A DNA stretch of 64,000 nucleotides from Candidatus Limosilactobacillus intestinigallinarum (GTDB taxonomy: Bacteria; Bacillota; Bacilli; Lactobacillales; Lactobacillaceae): the NCBI GenBank assembly GCA_019117285.1, contig DXAA01000011.1, forward strand, positions 106,847 through 170,846. The letters run 5' to 3'. Made by a program: the position numbers and the translations under genes. Within the stretch, counting starts at the first letter, position 1, and each line of letters begins with the position of its first letter. The notes beneath the pieces are model-generated. The model was not told the DNA's origin. It saw nothing but the letters and a program-made list of their open reading frames with translations, and searched no databases. Positions 34,953-42,279 of the stretch are shown here, piece by piece.

Positions 34953-35441
34953 TATCGAATGTTAATTTCAACTTATAAAGTTATAAAGCTCATGTTAGCA
35001 AGTGGATTAGTATATTCGATTTACCTAAAGTACTCCCGGTATTTTCATTTTAGAGTATATATTTTCCCGCAAACCGCCAAGATTTTGAATCTATTATTAA
35101 TCCCCTAAAATAAGGCAATTTCTGGAATTATGGCAGCGAGTTAATAAACCTCCTTTTTTGAAATAAAAAATGATAATCGCCTAACCCCGCCTGATGCAAC
35201 AAATGTCTAATTAAGAGATTAAGCTCGTGGCATGTTGAGAGCGTTACCGTGTTGGAACGGGTCTGAATAGTTTGTAAGCGCAGCGAATGTTATTGATGAA
35301 TCATTAAATGTACTGTTCCTGAATTGGAATCAGTACGTTTTTTAGTTAGGTAGTGACTTAATCATCCATATCTGCAGTGCTTGTTGCTTCTTCAGTAAAA
35401 TGTTAGAATTCAGGTAAGGAAAAAGTAAGGAGTGAATAAGG
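34953..35441. other. Non-coding boundary region
   Basis: 489 bases without a gene. It shifts from the AT-rich cargo to more balanced host composition near 35170-35290 and ends with a rho-independent terminator at 35310..35343. Nothing upstream on the plus strand obviously needs that terminator, so a gene or small RNA may have been lost or disrupted here. This is a plausible place for the right end of the mobile unit. No attachment core was identified. Confidence 0.4.
35310..35343 (+). terminator. Rho-independent terminator
   Basis: GTACTG..TTCC (35310..) pairs with GGAA..CAGTAC (to 35336), then a run of six T. It may end transcription from the cargo or from an unrecognised RNA. Confidence 0.7.
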
Positions 35442-35699
35442 ATGATGAAGGCACCAGTTAAAGTGATTTCTAAGATTACCAGCAAAAACCAAGTAACGGT
35501 ACCACAAAGCATTCGCGAGGTCCTTAAGGTTGGTTCAAATGATTCTATCCAGTGGACAATTGGGGCAAATGGTAACGTAACGGTTAAAAATGCCAATGAT
35601 AATTTATGGGGAGTTGTTAAAGAGCAGAAGGCAATTTATGGTAGTGTTGACACGCCTGAGGTTGACTGGGGGCCAGACGTCGAAAGTGAGGATTTATAG
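35442..35699 (+). CDS. AbrB/MazE-type antitoxin
   Basis: 85 residues (84 if translated from the second ATG). KVISKITSKNQVTVPQSIREVL is a swapped-hairpin AbrB DNA-binding domain; the acidic tail DVESEDL would neutralise the toxin. It is 2 bases upstream of a MazF-type gene. It likely represses its own promoter, whose -35/-10 lies in 35380-35430. The classic toxin-antitoxin arrangement is clear; exact subfamily is not. Confidence 0.88.
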   Translation: MMKAPVKVISKITSKNQVTVPQSIREVLKVGSNDSIQWTIGANGNVTVKNANDNLWGVVKEQKAIYGSVDTPEVDWGPDVESEDL

Positions 35700-35701
35700 C
35701 T

Positions 35702-36052
35702 ATGAAGAATTTTCACCAAGGCGATATCGTCTGGGTAGATCTTGATCCCGCAAAGGGCAATGAGACCAAGAAGAAACGTCCGTGCGTGGTGGTAAGCAAC
35801 GAACAGTATAACCATTATTTCAACACCATCCTGGTGATTCCCATCAGTTCTTCTGAAAAGTACCTTTCCATGAAAAAATACCGGGTTTCACCATTATTTG
35901 TTCGTATTGATCATCACCCAATTTATGGGACCGCACTACTTCAACATATTCGGGCTGTTGATCCGGGTAAACGAACTGATGGTAAAGTTGTTGCGCAGAC
36001 ATCACCAGAGGAAACAAGGATAATTAGTCAGCGGCTAGTTCAATTCTTTTAA
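35702..36052 (+). CDS. MazF/PemK-type toxin endoribonuclease
   Basis: 116 residues. QGDIVWVDLDPAKGNETKKKRPCVVVS is the typical MazF start, and VIPISSS and ALLQHIRAVDP supply the RNA-cleaving core. MazF proteins cut mRNA at short motifs when the antitoxin is lost. Operon with the antitoxin immediately upstream. It lies at the border between the mobile region and host backbone, where such modules often stabilise neighbouring DNA. Confidence 0.9.
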   Translation: MKNFHQGDIVWVDLDPAKGNETKKKRPCVVVSNEQYNHYFNTILVIPISSSEKYLSMKKYRVSPLFVRIDHHPIYGTALLQHIRAVDPGKRTDGKVVAQTSPEETRIISQRLVQFF

Positions 36053-36074
36053 GATCTTGTAGGAGAAGAGTATC

Positions 36075-36558
36075 TTGAGAAGACTAACCTTACTAATATT
36101 ATTATCATTAATGGTATTTAGCTTGATTCCATCACCACTGGCGAACAGCGGTTATCCGCAGTTTAGCGTTAGCACCGTTCAGGCGAAGAAACGGAGCCAT
36201 AAAACACCCCAGTTGCTTGACCAGCAGGTTACGATCCTCGTTGGCCTGGCGGTTAGCCCGAACTGGGTGCAGGAACAGAGCGCGGCGGGCAACTTGATCT
36301 ATGGAATTGTTCGTCCCGGAGATACGGTTCCTAGTGGGGTAAAGGATGATAGCTATCTTGCGTCAAGTGGTGCGGGGGGCGGAACGATACCTTTTCTTCA
36401 ATACGGTGGGTAATCAGGTGGTTATCAAGTATGCTACCCACGGCGATAAGTTATATACCAAGACTGTTACTCTGAAGCGCTTGGCAGATCGGTTTTACCG
36501 GACAAAGGGACAGCGGCATAGGGTCGATCAGTACGTCAGCTTATTGCGAACCGAATAG
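36075..36558 (+). pseudogene. Secreted Lreu_0056-like protein, frameshifted
   Basis: The first piece (36075..36413, TTG start after AGGAG) has a signal peptide RRLTLLILLSLMVFSLIPSPL and the lead-in LLDQQVTILVGLAVSPNWVQ. The second piece continues in another frame as RYLFFNTVGNQVVIKYATHG and ends VDQYVSLLRTE. Together they fit the lactobacillus Lreu_0056-like secreted domain. The shift happens at or just after a run of six G (36374..36379), a slippage-prone spot. Either a pseudogene, a phase-variable gene, or a sequencing artefact. Confidence 0.7.
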
Positions 36559-36563
36559 GATTG

Positions 36564-36610
36564 TCACCATTCCTAGATATTAAAGTCTTAGGAATGGTGA
36601 TTCTTTATTT
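36564..36610 (+). terminator. Rho-independent terminator
   Basis: 12-bp perfect stem TCACCATTCCTA (36564..36575) with complement at 36589..36600, followed by the T-rich TTCTTTATTT. It ends the mazEF-Lreu_0056 unit. Confidence 0.8.
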
Positions 36611-36620
36611 CCCGGGAAAT
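36607..36620. repeat. ATTTCCCGGGAAAT palindrome, copy 1
   Basis: Perfect 14-base palindrome, about 100 bases upstream of the XRE regulator. The same sequence recurs at 41053 and 44669, with a one-mismatch copy at 37278. Confidence 0.75.
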
Positions 36621-36719
36621 ATCACTGGCGGGTAATTGGCGGCTAGCTGGCGGGTGATTGTCGTGGTAAATGGTCACGGATCTCTTATCATAGAGATAGC
36701 AATTAAGGAGATGATGATC

Positions 36720-37229
36720 ATGGTAAAGAACAAGATCAAGGAATTGCGGACGGCTTGCCACTTGTCACAGGAACAGCTGGCTGAGAAGGCCCAGGTGTCA
36801 GTACGGACAATTCAACGCCTGGTGGCTGGGGACGATGCCAGCATTTCAACCCTGAACCTGGTCGCCGGGGCGTTGGGTGTTGAGGTGGGCGACCTCTTTC
36901 CTCACACCACGGCTACTCAGAAGCAGCAGGCAAAAATCCAATCGGCCGATGAACAGCTGCAATACCAGCTCCAGGCCCGCCATGAGGAGTTTCGAACCTT
37001 CAAGCACCTCTACAACGCGATCTTCATCATTGTGATGATGGCGTGGGGCGCCCTGTTCCCGCTGGTGCATAACGATATCTATTCCTCCCTGATGGGGATC
37101 TTATGGATCGGGGCCTGGATCATGATGGGCCCGCTGAAGAAGTGGTTGGTAATCAAGCGGATCGATCCCAGACTTGACCATAAGTTTCCACTGACGGCCA
37201 GCCGGATCGACAAGGACAAGCAGGGCTAA
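36720..37229 (+). CDS. XRE-family regulator with 2TM domain
   Basis: 169 residues. Residues 1-65 are a helix-turn-helix (IKELRTACHLSQEQLAEKAQVSVRTIQRLV). Residues 95-150 hold two membrane helices (YNAIFIIVMMAWGALFPLV and LMGILWIGAWIMMG). Membrane-linked XRE regulators of this 2TM type are frequent in lactobacilli. The ATG at 36720 sits nine bases after AAGGAG; the longer frame from 36636 has no ribosome site. Single gene; target unknown. Confidence 0.85.
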   Translation: MVKNKIKELRTACHLSQEQLAEKAQVSVRTIQRLVAGDDASISTLNLVAGALGVEVGDLFPHTTATQKQQAKIQSADEQLQYQLQARHEEFRTFKHLYNAIFIIVMMAWGALFPLVHNDIYSSLMGILWIGAWIMMGPLKKWLVIKRIDPRLDHKFPLTASRIDKDKQG

Positions 37230-37277
37230 CTAGCTGTGCTATACTGGACTGCGTAAAGTGGGCGCTGCCTGCAATTG

Positions 37278-37291
37278 ATTTCCTGGGAAAT
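37278..37291. repeat. ATTTCCTGGGAAAT palindrome-like copy
   Basis: One mismatch from the ATTTCCCGGGAAAT palindrome seen elsewhere in the window. It lies about 45 bases upstream of the three-gene operon at 37338, a good position for an operator. Confidence 0.6.
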
Positions 37292-37337
37292 TATTGCGGG
37301 TATTGCCGCATTAATTAAGTAGGAAAAGGCTGATCGG

Positions 37338-37616
37338 ATGCGTGAGATACCAATTAAGCAGGCCAAGGCGATTCTTAAACGGGCACTGAAGGGAACGGTC
37401 AATCAGCGGATCTGTCTGCTGACCAAGAAGAAGGATCGTTCTCTGACGATTGAAACAGGGGATGATACTTTGAACCTGACCGAGCAGGGCTATGTTGACG
37501 CCACCCGAACCTATCGTTTAGCGGATGGAGAGGGCAAGCATGCGGTAACCATGGCGTTTAAACGAGAGTTTCCACGGAGCCATCAGGTGTACCTGAGCCA
37601 GACGAAGGAGCATTAG
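37338..37616 (+). CDS. Hypothetical protein, possible antitoxin partner
   Basis: 92 residues, basic (EIPIKQAKAILKRALKG, LLTKKKDRSLTIETGD). No family recognised. It is followed after a single spacer base by a basic 108-residue gene with a RelE/ParE-like outline, so a toxin-antitoxin pair is possible. The AGGAAAAGG-type ribosome site is nearby. Confidence 0.5.
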   Translation: MREIPIKQAKAILKRALKGTVNQRICLLTKKKDRSLTIETGDDTLNLTEQGYVDATRTYRLADGEGKHAVTMAFKREFPRSHQVYLSQTKEH

Positions 37617-37617
37617 G

Positions 37618-37944
37618 ATGCAGGTTGAGTTTTACGAGCGTGGCTGTAAGTTCTTCTTCAAGAAGCACCGTCGCCAACAGGATAATATGGAGGCAATAAT
37701 TAGGGCCGCTATCGCCAGGGAGGTCGCAACGGGGATGACCAAGGTCAAGTTGGCCACCAGGAAGAAGATCGCCGGGCAGACTGTTTATGAGTTTCGCCTG
37801 AACCTGGGAAAGCTCGGTTCTGCCCGATTGGCGTTTGCGGCGGATCAGGATCACGCCACGGTATACTTCATCAGCAGTCACCTGCAGAAGGCGACTTTCA
37901 GCCACGAGTTTGACCAGGTAGTTGCGGGGATGGGGAGGCGTTGA
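37618..37944 (+). CDS. Hypothetical basic protein, RelE/ParE-like outline
   Basis: 108 residues, strongly basic (FYERGCKFFFKKHRR). The C-terminal half VYEFRLNLGKLGSARLAF...YFISSHLQKATFSHEF follows the beta-strand and helix order of RelE/ParE toxins, which end in a region that contacts mRNA or gyrase. No catalytic residue can be confirmed. Ribosome site AAGGAG lies inside the end of the previous gene, giving tight coupling. Confidence 0.45.
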   Translation: MQVEFYERGCKFFFKKHRRQQDNMEAIIRAAIAREVATGMTKVKLATRKKIAGQTVYEFRLNLGKLGSARLAFAADQDHATVYFISSHLQKATFSHEFDQVVAGMGRR

Positions 37945-37946
37945 AA

Positions 37947-38153
37947 ATGAGTAAGTATGAGCGATTGTGGAAGTATATTGTTGACAGTGGTCAGGATCAG
38001 TTGACGATCCCCTTTAGTGCGGTCGAAAGAATCACGGGGATTCCGCTTGACTATTCCTTCCTGGGTTACAAGAAGGAGCTACTGGACTACGGTTATCAAG
38101 TTGATCACATCTTCCTGAAGAAACAGGAGATCCAAATCAGTCGAATTAAATAG
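37947..38153 (+). CDS. Small DUF7662-like protein
   Basis: 68 residues starting MSKYERLWKYIVDSG. The layout KYERLWKYI...LTIPFSAVERITGIPLDYSF resembles small DUF7662-type proteins (a 'LSFxEIE' core). The ATG at 37947 follows GGGGAGG. Third gene of the operon, overlapping neither neighbour. Function unknown. A strong terminator follows directly. Confidence 0.55.
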   Translation: MSKYERLWKYIVDSGQDQLTIPFSAVERITGIPLDYSFLGYKKELLDYGYQVDHIFLKKQEIQISRIK

Positions 38154-38154
38154 G

Positions 38155-38192
38155 AAAGGGCCAGTGTGGCAATTCAGCACTGGCCCTTTATT
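38155..38192 (+). terminator. Strong terminator of the small operon
   Basis: Perfect 12-bp stem AAAGGGCCAGTG (38155..38166) with complement at 38178..38189 and TTATTG after it. Confidence 0.85.
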
Positions 38193-38195
38193 GAT

Positions 38196-38239
38196 AAAAA
38201 TAGCATCCGGTAACACTTTAGAAACCGGGTGCTATTTTT
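38196..38239. terminator. Bidirectional terminator, 3' end of bile salt hydrolase
   Basis: AAAAATAGCATCCGGT (38196..38211) pairs with ACCGGGTGCTATTTTT (38224..38239). The A and T runs make it work in both directions; on the minus strand it ends the bile salt hydrolase gene. Confidence 0.8.
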
Positions 38240-38241
38240 GG

Positions 38242-39150
38242 CTAATGGTTGAGGCTGACCTTGGTCATCGTGAGCTGGTCATAGGACTGGTAGTAGTAGG
38301 TCAGGTGATCAAGGTCCATGAAGCCCTTGTACTGGGTGTAGTCGGCCTGCCCCTTGGCGTTGATCTTCACACCGCGGGGGATGTCGACACTACTCAGAAT
38401 GTGGTTCAGGGTTACCAGACCATCCTGGGCGTCAGTTGCCTGGTCAGTGTATTGGCGGAGGAAGGCTGTCCGTACGAAGCGAGAGGTTGACGTGTAGTCG
38501 CCAGGCAGGCCGAGAGCACCGTTGCCGGGACCGTCGGAGATAATCTGATAGTTACCGTACTTCTTGGCCGGGAAGTCCTGGGGCTGGATGTGTGAGTAGT
38601 GACCCAGGTTAGTCAGTTGCCAGGGGAACGCCGGCGAATTAGTCATGATGCCCACTGGGTTGTCGTAGAGATGCATTCCGGTCTTGGTGATCTCCATTAC
38701 CAGACTATCACCTTACCGGTCGTAGAGGATCCAGTGCAGTGGCATGACGCCCTGGACGAAGCTATTTTCAACCTGGCAGACGTTGATCTGGTCGGCAACC
38801 TGCTTAAACTCGGTGACGCTAGCGATGTTGCCAAGCACCCATGGGATGACTTCGGTTGCGGCCAGATTGACGGCGTCGGCCTTGGTTTCCTTCGCGTATA
38901 CGGCATTCTCGTTGAAATAGAGCGAGGCGATCGCAAGGCCCTGTTCGTTGAAGCCATCGGCGAAGGTATCGTTCTTGCCGGCACCAAGGAAGGAATACTT
39001 ACTATCGAAACCAGCAGGTGCAACCTGCGAGCTGAAATGGTGACCACGGTCCACACTGACTGGGGTGAGGTTCATCTCCTGAGCAAAGTCTAGTGTCCGC
39101 GCCAGAAAGTGTGTGTGATCTTTAGTTTCATAGTAGATGGATGTGCACAT
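38242..39150 (-). pseudogene. bsh: Bile salt hydrolase split by an in-frame stop
   Basis: Choloylglycine hydrolase cleaves glycine or taurine from conjugated bile acids using an N-terminal cysteine. The frame begins MCTSIYYETKDHTHFLARTLDF (split at ATG 39150 after AAAGGAG), so Cys2 nucleophile and Arg18 are present; later FNEQGL, MTNSPAFPWQL and RFVRTAF keep the other catalytic residues. After HWILYDR a TAA (38713..38715) stops the frame, and the same frame continues GDSLVMEITK to the natural end. One base could explain it (for example a serine TCA changed to TAA). Otherwise the gene looks undamaged, so loss is recent, or the stop is a sequencing error. A -10 TACAAT lies at 39181..39186. Confidence 0.85.
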
Positions 39151-39186
39151 TCTTATCTGCTCCTTTAGTTGATTTGCTCTATTGTA

Positions 39187-39444
39187 GAACATTTTGTGGG
39201 GATGGGGTAAGAATAACAATTGTACAAAAAGGTAAGCGGATTGCTATGACTAAATCGGATTTATAAGCGACCTGTTAATGAATAGCATAATTAGATAAAA
39301 TATAGGTAAATACTTTGCTGCCTCCTTTGCTGTTTGTACCACTAATTTTAGTAGTTATTTGGTTTGGTGGTACTAATTGATTAATCTAAATAAAATAACA
39401 AGTTTTTATTGATGAGAATTGCGAGATAATAGGGATCTTTAACT
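39187..39444. other. AT-rich intergenic region with inverted repeat
   Basis: No gene seen. GTACCAC (39336..39342) and GTGGTAC (39367..39373) form an inverted repeat with an inner hairpin ACTAATTTTAGT. It lies on the AT-rich side that precedes the CRISPR-like repeats, so part may be an old CRISPR leader. Confidence 0.3.
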
Positions 39445-39533
39445 GTATTCCCTATACATATAGGGGTGATCCCATTGCATTACTGGTAGCCTGTGTTGGT
39501 AGTCCGTATTCCCCATGTATATGGGGGTATTCC
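39445..39533. CRISPR. Orphan type I-E CRISPR relic, one spacer
   Basis: Two 28-base units, 39445..39472 and 39506..39533, are 61 bases apart, the exact type I-E repeat-spacer spacing (28 + 33). Both start GTATTCC and have a central hairpin: CCCTAT/ATAGGG in the first, CCCCAT/ATGGGG in the second, a compensatory change. The first ends GGTGATCC, the usual lactobacillus I-E end; the second ends GGTATTCC, like a decayed terminal repeat. The 33-base spacer is 39473..39505. No cas genes lie within the window. Confidence 0.65.
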
Positions 39534-39657
39534 TTTTTATGAGAAAGTTCAGAGAAAAGGTTTCAACTGAAGAAATTGTGGCCTAAGGTTTCAGTAATAA
39601 TGAGGTGACACGATGTGAGGTATAAAGATGTGCTTGGATGCTTTATGGAGAAGATAA

Positions 39658-39966
39658 ATGAAAACCAGCAAGAAGCCAATGAAGAACTTTGATTACCTAA
39701 ATGATCCCATAGTAAGAGGGGAGGATGGTGAGCGGTTTGCCAGTTTAGAAGCATTTGTTGCTGCGATGAGTGCCAATATGAAACTTGACTTTATTTTTAA
39801 TCATGTTCGCTGGTATCTTGGGCCAACTAAGCATGGATATATTCTTGGCAAAAATGATAGGCAGTGGTCACACACGTTTGATTCAATCGATGAAATTTTG
39901 GATTATGATTTCAATGTTCTGACGATTCGCAAGGATTGCTCAAAAATATTTATCAATGAATTGTAA
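39658..39966 (+). CDS. Hypothetical protein
   Basis: 102 residues, starting MKTSKKPMKNFDYLND. The ATG follows GGAGAAG. The middle LDFIFNHVRWYLGPTKHGYILG and end FDSIDEILDYDFNVLTI suggest a compact alpha/beta fold. No family is recognised. It stands alone between the CRISPR relic and the GyrI-like gene. Confidence 0.55.
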   Translation: MKTSKKPMKNFDYLNDPIVRGEDGERFASLEAFVAAMSANMKLDFIFNHVRWYLGPTKHGYILGKNDRQWSHTFDSIDEILDYDFNVLTIRKDCSKIFINEL

Positions 39967-40022
39967 TATCTGCTTAGCTTCCCTGTTAAAGCGCTACAAT
40001 AACCCCAAAGGAGGCCAAAACC

Positions 40023-40649
40023 ATGCCATACGATTTCAAAAAGGAGCAGCGCACCCTGTACCACCCGGGCAAGCGCCCAACCCTTATTGACGTACCAACA
40101 ATGAAGTACATTGCCGTCCGTGGGCAGGGGGACCCCAACCAGCCGGACAGCGAGTACAAGTGCTCAATTCAGGAGCTCTACAGCGTGGCCTACACGATCA
40201 AGATGAGCAAGAAGGGGACTCACCAGATCCCGGGGTACTTTGACTTTGTTGTCCCACCGCTGGAGGGTTTCTGGTGGCAAGAGGGGAATGAAGCTATCGA
40301 CTTCACCCGTAAGGACCGCTTCCGCTTCATCTCCTGTATCCGCATGCCAGACTTTGTTGACCAAGCCACCTTCGACTGGGCGGTCCAGACGGCCAGCGCC
40401 AAGAAACAGTTCGACCTCACCAACGTCGAGTTCCTCACCATTGAAGAAGGCCGGTGTGCCCAGGTCATGCACGTTGGCACCTATGATGACGAGCCTGCCA
40501 CCATTGCCAAGTTGACCGAGTTTGTCGCCAAAAACGGCCTACAGCCTGACTACTCAGCCACCCGGCGCCACCACGAAATTTACCTCTCTGATCCGCGCCG
40601 TACCAAGCCGGAGAACTGCAAGACGGTGATTCGGATCCCGGTGAAATAG
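40023..40649 (+). CDS. GyrI-like small-molecule binding protein
   Basis: 208 residues. VPTMKYIAVRGQGDPN and FDFVVPPLEGFWWQEG are hallmarks of stand-alone GyrI-like (AraC effector-binding type) proteins of about 200 residues in Firmicutes. EIYLSDPRRTKPENCKTVIRIPV is the standard ending. The family binds or hydrolyses small amphipathic compounds. AAAGGAGG precedes the ATG. Confidence 0.9.
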   Translation: MPYDFKKEQRTLYHPGKRPTLIDVPTMKYIAVRGQGDPNQPDSEYKCSIQELYSVAYTIKMSKKGTHQIPGYFDFVVPPLEGFWWQEGNEAIDFTRKDRFRFISCIRMPDFVDQATFDWAVQTASAKKQFDLTNVEFLTIEEGRCAQVMHVGTYDDEPATIAKLTEFVAKNGLQPDYSATRRHHEIYLSDPRRTKPENCKTVIRIPVK

Positions 40650-40684
40650 TTCTGCCAGCAAGATATGAAAAGAGGTGGGCCCAG

Positions 40685-41053
40685 ATGAACCGCCGTCAGA
40701 CAACACCCTGGCCGATCCCGCCAGATGCCCAGCAGCAATTTCAGATAAAGCATGGCTACCACCAGGTTAAATACACCTGGCGGCAGGCAGGCTGGCGTTA
40801 CGAGGCCCGTTGGCACGAGCGCATCCCGAAGGCCAAGTTGATTACCTGGCCCAGCTGGCGCCTCGACCGGATCCGCCCCGGCATCGGTTACGGACCTCAT
40901 GCCCAGCCGCGGCTAGCCGAAACCAGGGTTGGCGATTGTTGGCTACCCCTGCGGCGGGTCCGTTACGCAGCCGTCCGCTACAATCATGGTCAGGCAACCG
41001 CCAAGGACATCCACCTGCTAAAGGCCGCCCACCCGGCACCGGTCGTCAGATAA
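40685..41053 (+). CDS. Arginine/proline-rich hypothetical protein
   Basis: 122 residues, rich in Arg, Pro and Trp (WRQAGWRYEARWHERIP, WPSWRLDRIRPG). No family recognised. It starts after AAGAGGTGGG and ends near an ATTTCCCGGGAAAT palindrome (41053). The next gene is similarly arginine-rich, and the two may form a unit. Confidence 0.5.
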   Translation: MNRRQTTPWPIPPDAQQQFQIKHGYHQVKYTWRQAGWRYEARWHERIPKAKLITWPSWRLDRIRPGIGYGPHAQPRLAETRVGDCWLPLRRVRYAAVRYNHGQATAKDIHLLKAAHPAPVVR

Positions 41054-41066
41054 TTTCCCGGGAAAT
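41053..41066. repeat. ATTTCCCGGGAAAT palindrome, copy 2
   Basis: Exact palindrome ending 14 bases before the ATG of the DUF3114-like gene, overlapping its leader and touching its ribosome site. Confidence 0.75.
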
Positions 41067-41080
41067 AAGGGGTGAAAATG

Positions 41081-42226
41081 ATGAACGACGAAGCAGCACT
41101 CAACCGTCGCCTAGATAGGCAAATCCGCATCCTAGTGGGGCAGGGGTGGTCAGGACCTGCTTGTCGGGCCTACCAACATGCCCTCCAGCGGGGGCTCCTG
41201 ACTAATCGCTGGCTCAACGCAACTTTCCACCAAGCCCACCTGGTTGGCAGCCCCTTATATGTAAGAATGCTGCGGGCTAGTCGACTAACTGCCCGGCAGC
41301 AGCTCACCCTGATTCTGGACTACCACCTCCGCGCCCGCGTTGATCGGAATGGCTTCCTCCAGCTATTAAGCCATGATTATCAGCTGGTCCCAGCGATGTC
41401 TCCGCTCAGCCCGTTTTACGCCTACTTCCGTCAACTGGTCCGGGACGCTTATCCGGGGCCGCTCGGGTTAAGGGCCGACGAGTTGGGGCACCGCCTTCAC
41501 CTCTTTCGGGCCTACCTGGACCGTCAGGCGATCACTTACGTTCGCGCCTATCAGGCCGACCTCCCCAGCAACGCCCGCGACCTGGACCGTCTCTGCCAGT
41601 TCGCTCATGATCATCACGTGGTCCTCGATTTCCAGACCGCAGCGGCTTACCATAACCGTCAGCACGGTCCGATCGCGTATCCGCAAAATATGAAGGTCCA
41701 ACTCCGCCGCAACTCTTATGCTCGCCGCGCCAATCCTGCCCGGATGATCGAGTTCATCGTCGATATCGACACCGGTGACTTTATCAGCGAGTGGCACGTC
41801 TACCGCAGTCGGCCGGATGGAACGGTGGACGCCGATCCGCGTCACTATACCGTGGCGGATCTGTACCAGGTGGCGAACACCGAGTCCTTCAACTACGGGA
41901 TTCCGCACGGTGGCTACTTCGTCTGGCCCCGTGACCGGCAATCCCACCGTCGACTCGATATCGACCAACCACCAGACAGTCGGATTCGCGCCCGGGCCAA
42001 GCGTTACTGGAAGACACCGCACCCCTATGCCGACCTGGTGAAGGGGCCCCGCGATGTCCAGGCTTGGCGCCGGGTGCCCACCAGCATCCGGGCCCAGCGC
42101 TATGCCGCTTTCGTCAATGACGTCCAAACCAATCGCAATCGGGGAATCAACCACTTCCTATTGAAGAATTCCCGATACCGTTGCTACCACGTCGGGTGCA
42201 GATGTGATAGAATAGGGCCATCTTAG
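41081..42226 (+). CDS. DUF3114-like protein
   Basis: 381 residues. The C-terminal half contains RMIEFIVDIDTGDFISEWHVYRS, ANTESFNYGIPHG and HRRLDIDQPPD, the pattern of DUF3114 in streptococci and lactobacilli. The N-terminal half is arginine-rich and helical. Function unknown; members sit near surface and competence genes in some species. The ATG at 41081 is eight bases past AAGGGG; the GTG at 41072 and ATG at 41078 are alternative starts. Confidence 0.6.
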   Translation: MNDEAALNRRLDRQIRILVGQGWSGPACRAYQHALQRGLLTNRWLNATFHQAHLVGSPLYVRMLRASRLTARQQLTLILDYHLRARVDRNGFLQLLSHDYQLVPAMSPLSPFYAYFRQLVRDAYPGPLGLRADELGHRLHLFRAYLDRQAITYVRAYQADLPSNARDLDRLCQFAHDHHVVLDFQTAAAYHNRQHGPIAYPQNMKVQLRRNSYARRANPARMIEFIVDIDTGDFISEWHVYRSRPDGTVDADPRHYTVADLYQVANTESFNYGIPHGGYFVWPRDRQSHRRLDIDQPPDSRIRARAKRYWKTPHPYADLVKGPRDVQAWRRVPTSIRAQRYAAFVNDVQTNRNRGINHFLLKNSRYRCYHVGCRCDRIGPS

Positions 42227-42279
42227 GTACTTGCAGGCGATACCTAGACCAACATTGCCGTCGATGGAAAGGATTCAAC

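Noticed and set aside
36564..36610. Possible CRISPR-like hairpin
   Set aside because: Single unit with a T-rich tail; an ordinary terminator.
41468..42154. 228-codon frame on the minus strand opposite the DUF3114-like gene
   Set aside because: Valine/glycine/isoleucine-rich product with no domain and no ribosome site; it shadows the plus-strand gene.
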